Assembly: GCA_963790325.1 (NCBI GenBank)
Contig: CAWBNY010000003.1
Location: 868,001 to 932,000, forward strand
Source of the DNA: JAXDMK01 sp963790325
Lineage (GTDB): Bacteria; Actinomycetota; Acidimicrobiia; Acidimicrobiales; AC-14
Direction of reading: 5' to 3'
Length of the DNA: 64,000 bases
Each line of letters starts with the position of its first letter. Position 1 is the first letter of the stretch. Positions 15,179 through 24,191 of this stretch are shown piece after piece. The position numbers and the translations under genes are program-made. The notes below the pieces were generated by a model, which had not been told where the DNA came from, ran no database searches, and saw only the letters and a program-made list of their open reading frames with translations.

Positions 15179-17818
15179 GTGACCCCGCCCGGACCGCCCC
15201 CGCTCGGCCGGGGGGTCGTCGTCATGGCCGACGGCGAGATCCCGCCCGCATGGGCCGGCGCGCCCGTCGTCATCGTCGACGAGGGCGCCCTCGCCGACCC
15301 GGGACCGTGCGTGGCCGAGCTCCACCAGGCGTGGGCCACCCGGCGGCCGGTGGTGGTGGCCCTGGCCGTCGATCCGGCCCGGTTCCGGGAGCCGGAATCC
15401 TGGACGGTGGAGCCGTGGACCGTCGGGCCGGGGTTCGAGGCGTGGCTCGACCGGCTCCACTTCCTGGTGTGGGCCAACACCTACGACGCCCGCCTGCCGG
15501 GCCAGCCCGTCTGGTGGTGGGGGCGGAAGGCGGAGCGGCTGGGCGCCCATCCGGGGGACGGCGCCGACGTCGTCCTGGCCGACGGCCGGCCGGCCTGGAT
15601 CGACGGCGGGCCGAGGGGTCCGCTCGACGTCGGCGACGGCGCGGCCGTCGTCCACGGGGAGACGGTCACCCTCGGCCGGCTGACCGCCGCGCCCCCGCCG
15701 GCGCCGCCGACGGCCGTGCTCGCCCCCGACCAGTTGGCGGCGGTGGCCCACGGCGCGGGTCCGGCCCGCGTCATCGCCCCCGCCGGGTCGGGCAAGACCC
15801 GGGTCCTCACCGAGCGCCTCCGCCACCTGGTGGTCGACCGGGGGGTGGAGACGGAGACCGTCCTGGCGGTGGCCTACAACAAGAAGGCTCGGGAGGAGAT
15901 GGAGGGGCGCACGACCGCGTTCCGACCCCGGGTGCGCACCCTCAACGCCCTCGGCCTGGGCCTGCTGGCCGAGGCCCGAGGTGGCCGGCCGCCCGCGGTC
16001 CTCGACGAGCGGGAAATCCGCGACCTCGTCGCCTCGCTCGTCCCCCGCCCCCGGCGGCGGGTGAACACCGACCCCATCGGCCCCTACCTCGACGCCCTGT
16101 CCCTCATCCGCCTCGGCCTGCGCGACCCGGTCGCGGTGGAGGACTCGCGCGACGACGTCCCCGGCCTGGCCGAGGCCTTCGATCCCTTCCGCCGGCGGCT
16201 GGCGGCGACGGGCGCGGTCGACTTCGACGAGCAGATCTACGGCGCGGTCGAGCTCCTCCTGGCCGACGGCGACTTCCGCCGCCGGGCCCAGGCCGGGTGC
16301 CGCCACCTCCTCGTCGACGAGTTCCAGGACCTCACGCCGGCCCACGTCCTCCTCCTCCGGCTCCTCGCCAACCCCGCCCTCGACGTGTTCGGTGTGGGCG
16401 ACGACGACCAGGTCATCTACGGCCACGCCGGCGCCGACCCCGACTTCCTCGTCCATTTCGAGCGCCTCTTCCCGTCCGCCGCCGACCATCCTTTGGAGGT
16501 CAACTACCGGTGCCCGGCCGAGGTCGTCGGCGCCGCCCGCCACCTCCTCTCCTACAACGACCGGCGGGTGGCCAAGGAGATCCGCCCCGGGCCCGCGGCC
16601 GACCCCATGGCGGGCGCCCTCACCGTCCGCCTCCACGCCCCCGACGAGGGTGCCACCGCGGTCGTGGAGGTCGTCGGTGGGTGGCTGGCCGAGTCCACGC
16701 CCGAGGTCGAACCGGGCCACATCGCGGTCCTGGCCCGGGTCAACTCCCTCCTCCTCGCCCCCCAGGTGGCCCTGGCCGAGGCCGGCATCCCGGTCGACTC
16801 CGCCCTGCGAGCCGGCGTCCTCGACCGCACCGGCGTCCGGGCCGCCCTCGCCTACCTGCGCATCGGCGCCGATCCCGACGACATCGACGGCGCCGACATC
16901 GTCGAGGTCTACCGGCGACCGTCCCGGGGCTTCCCCCAGTGGTTCCCCAAGTGGCTGCGGGGCCGGCTCTCGATCGACCGGCTGGCGGCCATGGCCGACC
17001 GCATCGACGACGTCAGGGTCGGCCAGAAGGTGGGCGAGCTGGCCGCCGACCTCCGGCGGGTGGCCGAGGCCGTGCGCACCGGCACCACCGCCACCGCCCT
17101 CGCCGTCGTCCGGGACGAGATCGGCCTGGGGGGCGCCATGGGCCTGCTCGACTCGTCCCGGGCGGGCGAGGGCGGGTCGAGCCACCTCGACGACCTGGAG
17201 GCGTTGGTCCAGGTGGCGGCCCTGCACCCCGACGCCGCCTCCTTCGAGCCGTGGCTGCGGGCCGTCCTCCGGCGGGAGCCGGCGCCCGGCGGGGTGACCC
17301 TGTCGACGATCCACCGGGTCAAGGGCCGGGAGTGGGACCGGGTGGTGGTCTTCGGCGCCACCTCCGGGCTGTTCCCCCACCGCCTGGCGGAGGACGTGGA
17401 GGAGGAGCGGCGGGTCTTCCACGTGGCCATCACCCGGAGCCGCCACCGGGCGGCCGTCCTGGGCGACGCCTCCCGCCCCTCGCCGTTCCTGGCCGAGCTC
17501 GACGGCACCGCCCCCCGCCGCCCGCTCCCCCGACCGGCCACGACCCGACCCGGGGCACCGACCCCCGGCGCCGTCACGCCGATCCCGGCCGAGGCCCTGC
17601 CGGTCGAGGCCGCCCTCCGGGTCTGGCGCACCGATCGGGCCCGGCGCGACGCGGTGCCCCCCTACATCGTCCTCAGCGACAAGTACCTGCGGGGCGTCGC
17701 CGCCGCCCGCCCCCGCTCACTGGTCGCGCTCAGGTCCCTCCCCGGCATCGGCCCCACCAAGCTCGAGCTCTACGGCGAGGAGATCCTCGCCGTCATCTCC
17801 ACCCTCGACGACGGTTAG
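15179..17818 (+). CDS. uvrD2: UvrD2-like superfamily 1A DNA helicase with HRDC domain and unusual N-terminal extension
   Basis: 879 residues. Helicase motifs: Walker A APAGSGKTRVLTERL (near 200), motif Ia AYNKKAREEM, motif II LLVDEFQDLTPAH, motif III GVGDDDQVIYGHAGAD, motif IV VNYRCP, motif V TLSTIHRVKGREWDRVVV and motif VI RVFHVAITRSRHR. The C-terminus (about 810-879) is an HRDC domain ending in a helix-hairpin GIGPTKLELYG, as in mycobacterial UvrD2. The first 185 residues before the helicase core are not part of the usual protein and I cannot name them. TAGGGT six bases before the GTG implies a leaderless transcript. Role: DNA repair helicase. Confidence 0.9.
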   Translation: MTPPGPPPLGRGVVVMADGEIPPAWAGAPVVIVDEGALADPGPCVAELHQAWATRRPVVVALAVDPARFREPESWTVEPWTVGPGFEAWLDRLHFLVWANTYDARLPGQPVWWWGRKAERLGAHPGDGADVVLADGRPAWIDGGPRGPLDVGDGAAVVHGETVTLGRLTAAPPPAPPTAVLAPDQLAAVAHGAGPARVIAPAGSGKTRVLTERLRHLVVDRGVETETVLAVAYNKKAREEMEGRTTAFRPRVRTLNALGLGLLAEARGGRPPAVLDEREIRDLVASLVPRPRRRVNTDPIGPYLDALSLIRLGLRDPVAVEDSRDDVPGLAEAFDPFRRRLAATGAVDFDEQIYGAVELLLADGDFRRRAQAGCRHLLVDEFQDLTPAHVLLLRLLANPALDVFGVGDDDQVIYGHAGADPDFLVHFERLFPSAADHPLEVNYRCPAEVVGAARHLLSYNDRRVAKEIRPGPAADPMAGALTVRLHAPDEGATAVVEVVGGWLAESTPEVEPGHIAVLARVNSLLLAPQVALAEAGIPVDSALRAGVLDRTGVRAALAYLRIGADPDDIDGADIVEVYRRPSRGFPQWFPKWLRGRLSIDRLAAMADRIDDVRVGQKVGELAADLRRVAEAVRTGTTATALAVVRDEIGLGGAMGLLDSSRAGEGGSSHLDDLEALVQVAALHPDAASFEPWLRAVLRREPAPGGVTLSTIHRVKGREWDRVVVFGATSGLFPHRLAEDVEEERRVFHVAITRSRHRAAVLGDASRPSPFLAELDGTAPRRPLPRPATTRPGAPTPGAVTPIPAEALPVEAALRVWRTDRARRDAVPPYIVLSDKYLRGVAAARPRSLVALRSLPGIGPTKLELYGEEILAVISTLDDG

Positions 17819-19198
17819 CGGGCCCGCACGTACGTCCCCGGCGCGTCCTCCAACGGCGGATTGGCCGCGCTCCCCAGCGAGGGCGGCGGCCGCCGATCCC
17901 CCGCCCGGCCTGCGATCCACCCGGCCCAGTCCTCCCACCATGACCCCGGATGCTCCTCCGCCCCCGCCAGCCACCCGTCCGGGCCACTGCCGGCAGCCGC
18001 GTCGCCGGTCCAGTACCTCCGCCGCAACCGGCCCACGGGGTTGACGATCCCGGCCACGTGGCCCGACGACGTCAACACGAACCGAACGTCGCCGCCGAGC
18101 AGGCCGACGGTCGCCCACGACGACCGCCACGGGGCGATGTGGTCGTCCCCGGCCGCCAGCACGTAGGCGTCGGCCACGACCCGGGACAGGTCGAGGCGGG
18201 TGCCGGCCAGCGTCATCCGCCCCGAAGCCAGCTCGTTCTCCACGTAGCAGCAGCGCAGGTAGAACGAGTGCATCTCGGCCGGCATGCGGGTGCCGTCGCC
18301 GTTCAAACCAGGATGTCGAAGGCCGGGGGCGGCTCCCCCATCAGCCACCCGCTCTCCACGTAGTTCCAGATGAGGTCCCGGGGCCGCATCAGGTCGAACA
18401 TGGCCGACATCTCCGTCGAGTCGAGGTAGCCCCGGCGCAGCATCTGCTCGCTCAGCCGGGCGACCGAGTCCCGATCGAGGAACTGCCCCATCGGCCCCGG
18501 CTCGGAGGAGTCGACCAGGGCGTTGACCAACGTCGCCGAGCGCACCTCCACGCCCCGCCCCCCGCCGGCGGCCAGGTGGGCCAGCAGCATGGTGGTGAGC
18601 GTGCCCCCCAGGCACAGCCCGACCACGTCCACCGCCTGCGACCCGGTGATCTCGGCGATCACGTCCAGCGCCTCGTACGGCCCCCGCAGGAGGTAGTCGT
18701 CGAGGGCGACGCCGGCCATCGACGGATCGGGGTTCCGGTAGCTGATGGCGAAGGTGGTGTGGCCCCGGGCGACGGCGAACTCGGCGAACGAGCGGCCCGG
18801 CGCCAGATCCATGATGTAGTACTTGTTGATCCACGGGGGGCTCAGGAGCAGGGGGGTCTCGTGGACCGTTTCCGTCTGCGGCGAGTACTGGATCAGCTCC
18901 ATCAGCTCGTTGCGGAACACGACCTTCCCCGGCGTGGCCGCCAGGTTGACCCCGAGCTCGAAGCCGGACGTGTCCACCTGCCGGGGCCGGCCGCGGTTGG
19001 TCCTCGAGGTCCCGCAGCAGGTTGGCCATCCCCGCCGCCACCACCGACCGCCCGCCGGTGGCCACCGCCCGCTGCAGGGAGGCCGGGTTGGGTCCACAGG
19101 AAGTTGGTGGGCGCCAGGGCGTCGACCAGGGCGGCCATGGCAAAGCGGGCCTTGCCGGTGGTGACGGAGTCGAGCCCGGCCCCGTCGACCAGCTCCAA
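17815..19198 (-). pseudogene. phaC: Poly(3-hydroxyalkanoate) synthase (PhaC), frameshifted and N-terminally truncated
   Basis: Strong PhaC similarity split over three frames: FAMAALVDALAPTNFLW, then NPASLQRAVATGGRSVV and MANLLRDLED, then from TSGFELGVNLAATPGKVVF to MGEPPPAFDILV, and finally DGTRMPAEMHSFYLR to the end. Breaks lie near 19092 and 18997 (one extra C each, both just before an AAC codon) and near 18305 (one base missing, giving TGA). The catalytic Cys (GLCLGG), Asp (DDHIAPW) and His (SSGHVAGI) are still encoded. About 125 N-terminal residues of a normal class I synthase are absent because the oxidase gene starts there. Either a real pseudogene or assembly indels; the truncation favours decay. 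Confidence 0.85.
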
Positions 19199-19291
19199 CA
19201 GATACCGCGACCCGGCCGAAGTCGTGGTCGCACGCCCCGCCCCCCTGCCGGCACCGCCGGAGCCACGCCGGCGGCGAGGGTCCCGATTCCT

Positions 19292-20719
19292 CTACGCCGG
19301 GCGGACGTTGTTGTTGCGACGGAAGAAGTTGTCCGGGTCGTAGCTGGCCTTGACCCCGGCCAGGCGGGCCAGGTTGCGGCCGAGGGCGCTGTCGACGCCG
19401 GTGTCGGTGGCTTCGTCGGCCAGGCCGGTGAAGTTGAGGTAGGTCGACCCGTTCCCGAACTCGCCGATCCGTCGCCACGCGGCCCGCACCCACGCGACGA
19501 CCTCGGCGTCGAGGGCCGGATCCCGCCAGTTCCCCTCGATGGACACCATGTACTTCGCCGACCGCTCGGCGAAGGCGGTGTCCTCGGCCCCCACGGCGGC
19601 GATCGCCCCGCCCAGGTGCCAGATGTTCATGAGGCACAACGGTTGGGCCCGGTCGAGGGCGAGCGCGGCCCAGGCGTCGATGGCGTCGTCGCCCAGTTCG
19701 TCGAGGTAGTGGGATTTCCAGTACTGGCGGAACTTCCCTCGAGGCGTGAGGGCATCGAAGGCGGACTGGACGACGGTGAACGGCATGGGCATGGTGAGGT
19801 CGAAGACCGGCGTCCCCAGCTGGCCGAGGGGGGCGAGCGCCCGCAGCCCCTCCTCGGCGTCACCGACGTAGACCGCCCCCGTCACCACGCAGGAGCGGCC
19901 CTGGACGGGCGGCGGCAGGGCGGGATCCTCGGGGAGGGTGAGGGCCACCACCGACGACGACACCTCGTCGGGCGCGTCGGCCACGAAGTCGCGCCAGTTG
20001 CGCACCACCTGGGAGGCGTCCTCGATCGGGTAGAAGACACCGGCGAAGGCCACGATCGGGCCGTGGGGGTGCAGGCGGAAGGTGAACGACGTCACGATGC
20101 CGAAGTTGCCGCCGCCGCCCCGCAGGGCCCAGTAGAGGTCGGGTTCGGAGTCGGCCGACGCGGTTCGCACCTGGCCGTCGGCCCCCACCACCTGCGCCTC
20201 CACCACGTTGTCGCACGACAGGCCGTACTTGCGCCGCACCCACCCGTACCCGCCGCCGAGGGTGAGACCGGCCACCCCCGTGTCGGAGACCACCCCACCG
20301 GGCGTTGCCAGCCCGAACGCCTGCGCCTCCCGGTCGACGTCGGCCCACAGGGCCCCGCCCTCGACGTAGGCCAGCCGCCGTTCGGGGTCGACCGTCACGC
20401 CCCGCATGGGCGACAGGTCGATCAGCATCCCCCCGTCGGTGGAGGACAGGCCGGCCACCGAGTGGCCACCGCCCCGAACGGTGACCGCGAGCCCGTGGGC
20501 CCGGGCGAACGTGACCGCCCGGACGACGTCGGCCGTGCCCGAGCAGCGCACGACCAGGCCGGGCGTGGCCGCGTGCATGGCGTTGGCCGCCGCCCTCACC
20601 CCGGCATAGTCGGAGTCGGCCGCGGTGAGGACCTCGCCGACCGTCGCCCGCAGCTCGCCGAGGGCCTCGTCCGGCACCTCCGCCGTCCCGCCGCCAAGCG
20701 CGTTCACCGCTGTCGCCAC
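19292..20719 (-). CDS. BBE-type FAD-linked oxidoreductase (bicovalent flavin)
   Basis: 475-residue oxidase of the berberine-bridge/6-hydroxynicotine oxidase family. The FAD-binding domain contains TVRGGGHSVAG, with the histidine that links FAD, and GLSCDNVV, whose cysteine gives the second covalent link. The C-terminus has the BBE signature YDPDNFFRRNNNVRP. Such enzymes oxidise alcohols or amines of sugars or secondary metabolites. GTG start at 20719 has AAGGAG upstream. No signal peptide. It sits in a decaying region between the phaC pseudogene and the relic of a second copy of its own family. Confidence 0.92.
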   Translation of the reverse strand: MATAVNALGGGTAEVPDEALGELRATVGEVLTAADSDYAGVRAAANAMHAATPGLVVRCSGTADVVRAVTFARAHGLAVTVRGGGHSVAGLSSTDGGMLIDLSPMRGVTVDPERRLAYVEGGALWADVDREAQAFGLATPGGVVSDTGVAGLTLGGGYGWVRRKYGLSCDNVVEAQVVGADGQVRTASADSEPDLYWALRGGGGNFGIVTSFTFRLHPHGPIVAFAGVFYPIEDASQVVRNWRDFVADAPDEVSSSVVALTLPEDPALPPPVQGRSCVVTGAVYVGDAEEGLRALAPLGQLGTPVFDLTMPMPFTVVQSAFDALTPRGKFRQYWKSHYLDELGDDAIDAWAALALDRAQPLCLMNIWHLGGAIAAVGAEDTAFAERSAKYMVSIEGNWRDPALDAEVVAWVRAAWRRIGEFGNGSTYLNFTGLADEATDTGVDSALGRNLARLAGVKASYDPDNFFRRNNNVRPA

Positions 20720-20771
20720 GTGCTCTCCTTCCCCGATCGGTCGTGGTTCCGTCCCCCGCCGGTAGCTCCCG

Positions 20772-20828
20772 TTACGTGGGGCGGATGTGCTGGTTGTGGC
20801 GAAGGGAGTTGGTGGGGTCGTAGGCCGC
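20772..20828 (-). pseudogene. C-terminal relic of a second BBE-type oxidase
   Basis: Translation on the minus strand gives AAYDPTNSLRHNQHIRPT then stop, the C-terminal signature of BBE oxidases (compare YDPDNFFRRNNNVRP in the intact neighbour). Nothing upstream in the 21-kb direction continues the frame convincingly. It is the remnant of a tandem or replaced oxidase gene. The rest of the 20720-21041 interval holds the oxidase Shine-Dalgarno and no other gene. Confidence 0.7.
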
Positions 20829-21041
20829 TCCACCGCCTCGAGCCGCCGTGCCGGACCGGCCCGTAGCGCCTTCGCACCGGCCCCTCGCCTCCCCATTTTC
20901 ACGCTTGCGTCACGGCAGCGCAGCAGGCGCAGAAACTGAGGTGAGGGTCTGCATGCCGATGAGCGTGAACCGGCCGCCGGCGAGGGCCTTTCGGGCCCAG
21001 CCCCCCAAACGAACCAGGGGGCCCCTCTCAATCCCCGGTCG

Positions 21042-23420
21042 TCAGGAGTACAGGTACCGCTCCAGGCTCAACAGCGCGGACCGTTCCGCCGCCGGCAGCG
21101 ACTCGTCGAGGTCGAGGTACTGCACGCCGACGGACTCCACGAAGTGGTCCTCGTGGCCCCAGAACCCCCGGATTCGGAGCTGGTCGAACACCATCCGGTG
21201 CACGGCGTTGTTCCAGCCATACCGGGTGCCGTCGCCAGGCGGGTACCGGCGGCCCTGGCGGGTCCAGAAGATCAGGTGGTCGATGGTGTCGTCCCAGCCG
21301 ACCTCCACGGCGACGATCTCGTCCCCGGGCGCCAGCCGCATCTGCGCCTCCGACTCGACGCTGTGCCCCCGCCACGGCGCGGTGCGCTGGCCTCCTCCCT
21401 TGAGGTCGTAGACGAACTGGACCCCGTCCACCAGCTTGGCCTGGCGGATGTTGGCGCCGGCCACCCGCTTCACGCCTTCGACGTCGTCGTCCCACCGCTT
21501 GCCGATCGTCTTGCCGGCCGGGCCGGCGTGCTTCAGGACCAGGCTGCGGTCGAAGTACTCCCGCAGCATGGTCTTGGCCTCGTCCTCCAGGCCTTTCTCG
21601 AGGTAGGTGAGGGTGGGTTCCGCCGAGTCGATGCCCATGACCCGCCAGGACCGGGGGAACTTGAGGACCGTATCCATCCAGTTCTTGCCGAGGTCCTTGG
21701 GGTTTGAGCCGCTGGACTCACCGAAGCCGCCGATGGTGGTGACGCTGAGGTCGAAGGACTGCTCCAGGCGCCTGCGCTCCTCGGCCGTGATGTCCTTCCA
21801 GCCGCCCCCGCCGGCCAGCGTGACGGGGAGACCGCTGGCCTCGAAGCTGCCCTGGGCGGCCAGCTTGAACTCCCGCCCGAGGGTTTCGGCCGTGTAGTTC
21901 TCGCTCAGCTCCTTCCGGGTGGAGCAGGTGACCTTGCCGCCCACGTAGAAGTCGGTGGCGACGAACTGCCCGCCGCGGGCCAGCACGGCGAGCAGCTTCC
22001 TCGCCTGACCGGAGGCGACGGCGTCCTTGACCGACTGGACGAACGCCGGCGTGAGGGAGACGCCGGTGAGGCTGACCCGGAGCTTGGGCAGGGCGATGGT
22101 GGCGGTGAGGCAGACGGTCGCGTGCTGTCGGAACTTGAGCTGGGCCGTCTCGTGCCGGTACGAGCCCTGGAGGCCGAAGATCAGCGGGACGGTCGAGCCC
22201 ACGCTGGTGTCCGTGACCATCTGCCTGTTCCACTTCATCATCTCCTCCGAGTAGGTGAAGTGGATGGTGTCGACCCGGCTGAGTCTCGAGCCCCGCGGCT
22301 CGATCGTCTTGCACTGCACGACGTTCTCCGCCGCGAAGTCGACGTCGCTCTTGACGGTGAGGGCGGCGCAGGCGGGCGTCTGCGTCGAGGTGGGGTAGAG
22401 CCGGCTGTCGGTGAGGATGGCCTGCAGGGTCTTCTCGTCGAGCTCGCTGAAGGTCTTCACCGCGTCCGGGGCCACGATGCTGCCGAAGCCCGGAGGCGCC
22501 TCGCCGGTCTGGTCGGTGGCCGGCGTGTGACTGGGCGCCGGCGGCGGCTTGAGCTCCGGCGTGTACTTGCTGAGGTCGATCTTGGGGGCGTTCTTCTCCC
22601 ACTCGGCCTTCTCGACCTCGGCCTTGCTCCGGACGCCGACCGCCTTCTCGGCGGTGACGATGCTCGTCACCTTGCGGGACGCCTCCGTGGCCAGATCGAC
22701 GTCGACGCCCTGATCGGTGAACTTGTCGTCCGCCTCCATGTAGCCGGCACCCACGAGGGCGGTGCGCAGGCCGGCGAGCGTCATGGCGTCGAGCTCGCCC
22801 TGGGTGATCTTGTGGGTCTTGTCGTTGCCGTCGCCCAGGCCCTTGGGCTGGCGCTTGACGGTGATCGACACCGACGCACCCTGGGTGCCGGCGTCGACCT
22901 CGGCCTGGTTGCGCACGTTGACGTTGTTCTCGCCGGCGACGATCTCAGTGACCAGGGTCGTGCTCTCGTCGGCGGCGGTGATGGCGATGCCCTGGTCGGT
23001 GAAGGTGTCGGCGGCCAGGATGTATCCCTTCTTGACTAGCGCCTCCCGCAGCTGGCCCACGGTCAGGACGCCGAAGTCGGTGCGGTTGACGCGGTGGGTC
23101 TTGTCGTTGCCGTCGCCCAGGCCCTTGGGCTGGCGCTTGATCACGAGTGGCACCATGGCCCCGGGGGCGCCGTCTGCCTTCTCCCGCACCTCGATCGTGT
23201 CCGCAACGAGGGTGTCCTTCACCAGGATCTTCGCCTCCTGGGCGGCGTCGATCGCCTTGCCCGCGCCGACGAACTGGTCGTCCTTCAGGACCAGGTCGTC
23301 CTTCACCAGGACCACGCGAAACTCGGCCAGCGTCATCACCTTGAGCTGGTCGTCCGTGAGCACATAGCTGTCGACGGTCTGGTGGAGGCCCTTCGGGTGC
23401 CGCTTGATCGCGATCTTCAT
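21042..23420 (-). CDS. MACPF-domain protein with three N-terminal repeats and jacalin-like C-terminal lectin domain
   Basis: 792 residues. Residues about 2-80, 91-170 and 185-262 are three diverged copies of one module (IKRHPKGL or VKRQPKGLGDGNDKTH at the start, then a helix MTLAEFR/LTVGQLREALV, ending in an EVR/NVR strand), possibly a beta-grasp fold. A Pro-rich hinge follows (about 280-310). Residues 350-600 look like a MACPF/perforin domain, with the signature GQFVATDFYVGGKV at about 485-497. Residues 655-770 resemble a jacalin-type beta-prism lectin (IVAVEVGWDD, IDHLIFWTRQGRRY, RIRGFWG). No signal peptide. AAGGAGG supports ATG 23420. The likely role is pore formation on glycan-bearing membranes, by homology of folds only. 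Confidence 0.82.
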   Translation of the reverse strand: MKIAIKRHPKGLHQTVDSYVLTDDQLKVMTLAEFRVVLVKDDLVLKDDQFVGAGKAIDAAQEAKILVKDTLVADTIEVREKADGAPGAMVPLVIKRQPKGLGDGNDKTHRVNRTDFGVLTVGQLREALVKKGYILAADTFTDQGIAITAADESTTLVTEIVAGENNVNVRNQAEVDAGTQGASVSITVKRQPKGLGDGNDKTHKITQGELDAMTLAGLRTALVGAGYMEADDKFTDQGVDVDLATEASRKVTSIVTAEKAVGVRSKAEVEKAEWEKNAPKIDLSKYTPELKPPPAPSHTPATDQTGEAPPGFGSIVAPDAVKTFSELDEKTLQAILTDSRLYPTSTQTPACAALTVKSDVDFAAENVVQCKTIEPRGSRLSRVDTIHFTYSEEMMKWNRQMVTDTSVGSTVPLIFGLQGSYRHETAQLKFRQHATVCLTATIALPKLRVSLTGVSLTPAFVQSVKDAVASGQARKLLAVLARGGQFVATDFYVGGKVTCSTRKELSENYTAETLGREFKLAAQGSFEASGLPVTLAGGGGWKDITAEERRRLEQSFDLSVTTIGGFGESSGSNPKDLGKNWMDTVLKFPRSWRVMGIDSAEPTLTYLEKGLEDEAKTMLREYFDRSLVLKHAGPAGKTIGKRWDDDVEGVKRVAGANIRQAKLVDGVQFVYDLKGGGQRTAPWRGHSVESEAQMRLAPGDEIVAVEVGWDDTIDHLIFWTRQGRRYPPGDGTRYGWNNAVHRMVFDQLRIRGFWGHEDHFVESVGVQYLDLDESLPAAERSALLSLERYLYS

Positions 23421-23513
23421 CGGGCTCGCCCTCCTTCGGCCCATTGAGGGCCGGGACGGCGACGGCGCCGGCGACGTGGACCCGCCCCCAGTTCCTGCTA
23501 ATTGGTCGCGACT

Positions 23514-23542
23514 ACCGTATCCCGCTGTACGAAATGAAGCAA
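23514..23542 (-). promoter_or_regulatory. Candidate promoter of the MACPF gene
   Basis: Minus strand TTGCTT (23542-23537) and TACGGT (23519-23514) are 17 bp apart. A transcript from about 23507 would have an 87-nt leader with the AAGGAGG before ATG 23420. The surrounding interval 23421-23717 is less GC-rich than its neighbours and holds no other supported feature. Confidence 0.5.
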
Positions 23543-23717
23543 CGGGAGCCGACGAGTCCGCAGCTGAGTCAGGCCCACAGACCAGGCAATCTGCACACGT
23601 CGGCTGCCCTCGGGAGCTCCGGCGTCGTGCGTCCGCAGGGCTCCCGGCCCGACCTCTTGTCCGGTGACGAGAAACCCGAGCCGGGGGTGGCGCGGCGGCG
23701 CACCCGGACCGGCCAGC

Positions 23718-23822
23718 TCAGGGCTTCGAGCCGGCCATCCTGGATAGGCGGTAGACCGTGCGGGTGGGTAGGTTCAGGTACCGTCCGGCTCCCTCAGCGT
23801 CGAGCCACTCGTCGGCCGCCAT
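23718..23822 (-). pseudogene. Truncated excisionase/MerR-like helix-turn-helix fragment
   Basis: A 34-codon frame reads ADEWLDAEGAGRYLNLPTRT then VYRLSRMAGSKP and stops. EWLDAEGAGRYLNLPTRTVY matches the start of excisionase-family DNA-binding domains (WLT-EEAA-YL-V--RTVYRL), but the second half of the domain is gone. It lies 250 bp from the 3' end of tRNA-Glu, where integrative elements usually insert. I read it as a mobile-element relic; no integrase is recognisable nearby. Confidence 0.55.
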
Positions 23823-24074
23823 GCCATCCCGAAGGTAGCGCCGGCCAACGGCCGCTTGCCGACCTCCACTGCCTTCGTCACGACCTGCATGTTTCCTCGG
23901 CCTTCGCCGGGAGCCAAGCCCTTCCTGGGCACAACTCTGGGCACAGATCCCGACGACACGGCCTGGACACGGTGGACCACGGCGCGCCAGGCAGACAGCC
24001 GTAGGGCCACCTCGAAACGACAAAGGCCCAGGTCGAGAGGCGCGAAAACCCCGCGAGCAGGGATTTCGAGGGAG

Positions 24075-24147
24075 CAGCCCCAACGGGATTCGAACCCGTG
24101 TCTGAACCTTGAGAGGGTCCTGTCCTAGGCCACTAGACGATGGGGCC
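24075..24147 (-). tRNA. tRNA-Glu (CTC)
   Basis: On the minus strand the cloverleaf folds fully: acceptor GGCCCCA/TGGGGCT, D-stem GTCT/AGGAC, anticodon stem GGACC/GGTTC with loop CTCTCAA (anticodon CTC), T-arm ACGGG/CCCGT with loop TTCGAAT. The discriminator is G and CCA is not encoded. The 3' end faces the relic-containing region below 24 kb. Confidence 0.95.
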
Positions 24148-24191
24148 TGGATGGCCAGGGAACAACCGGCCTGACCAGACGGGTCGACAGC

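Noticed and set aside
20990..21025. Possible attachment-site repeat of the tRNA-Glu 3' end
   Set aside because: Only AGCCCC and GAACC are shared, with different spacing; too weak to count as a direct repeat.
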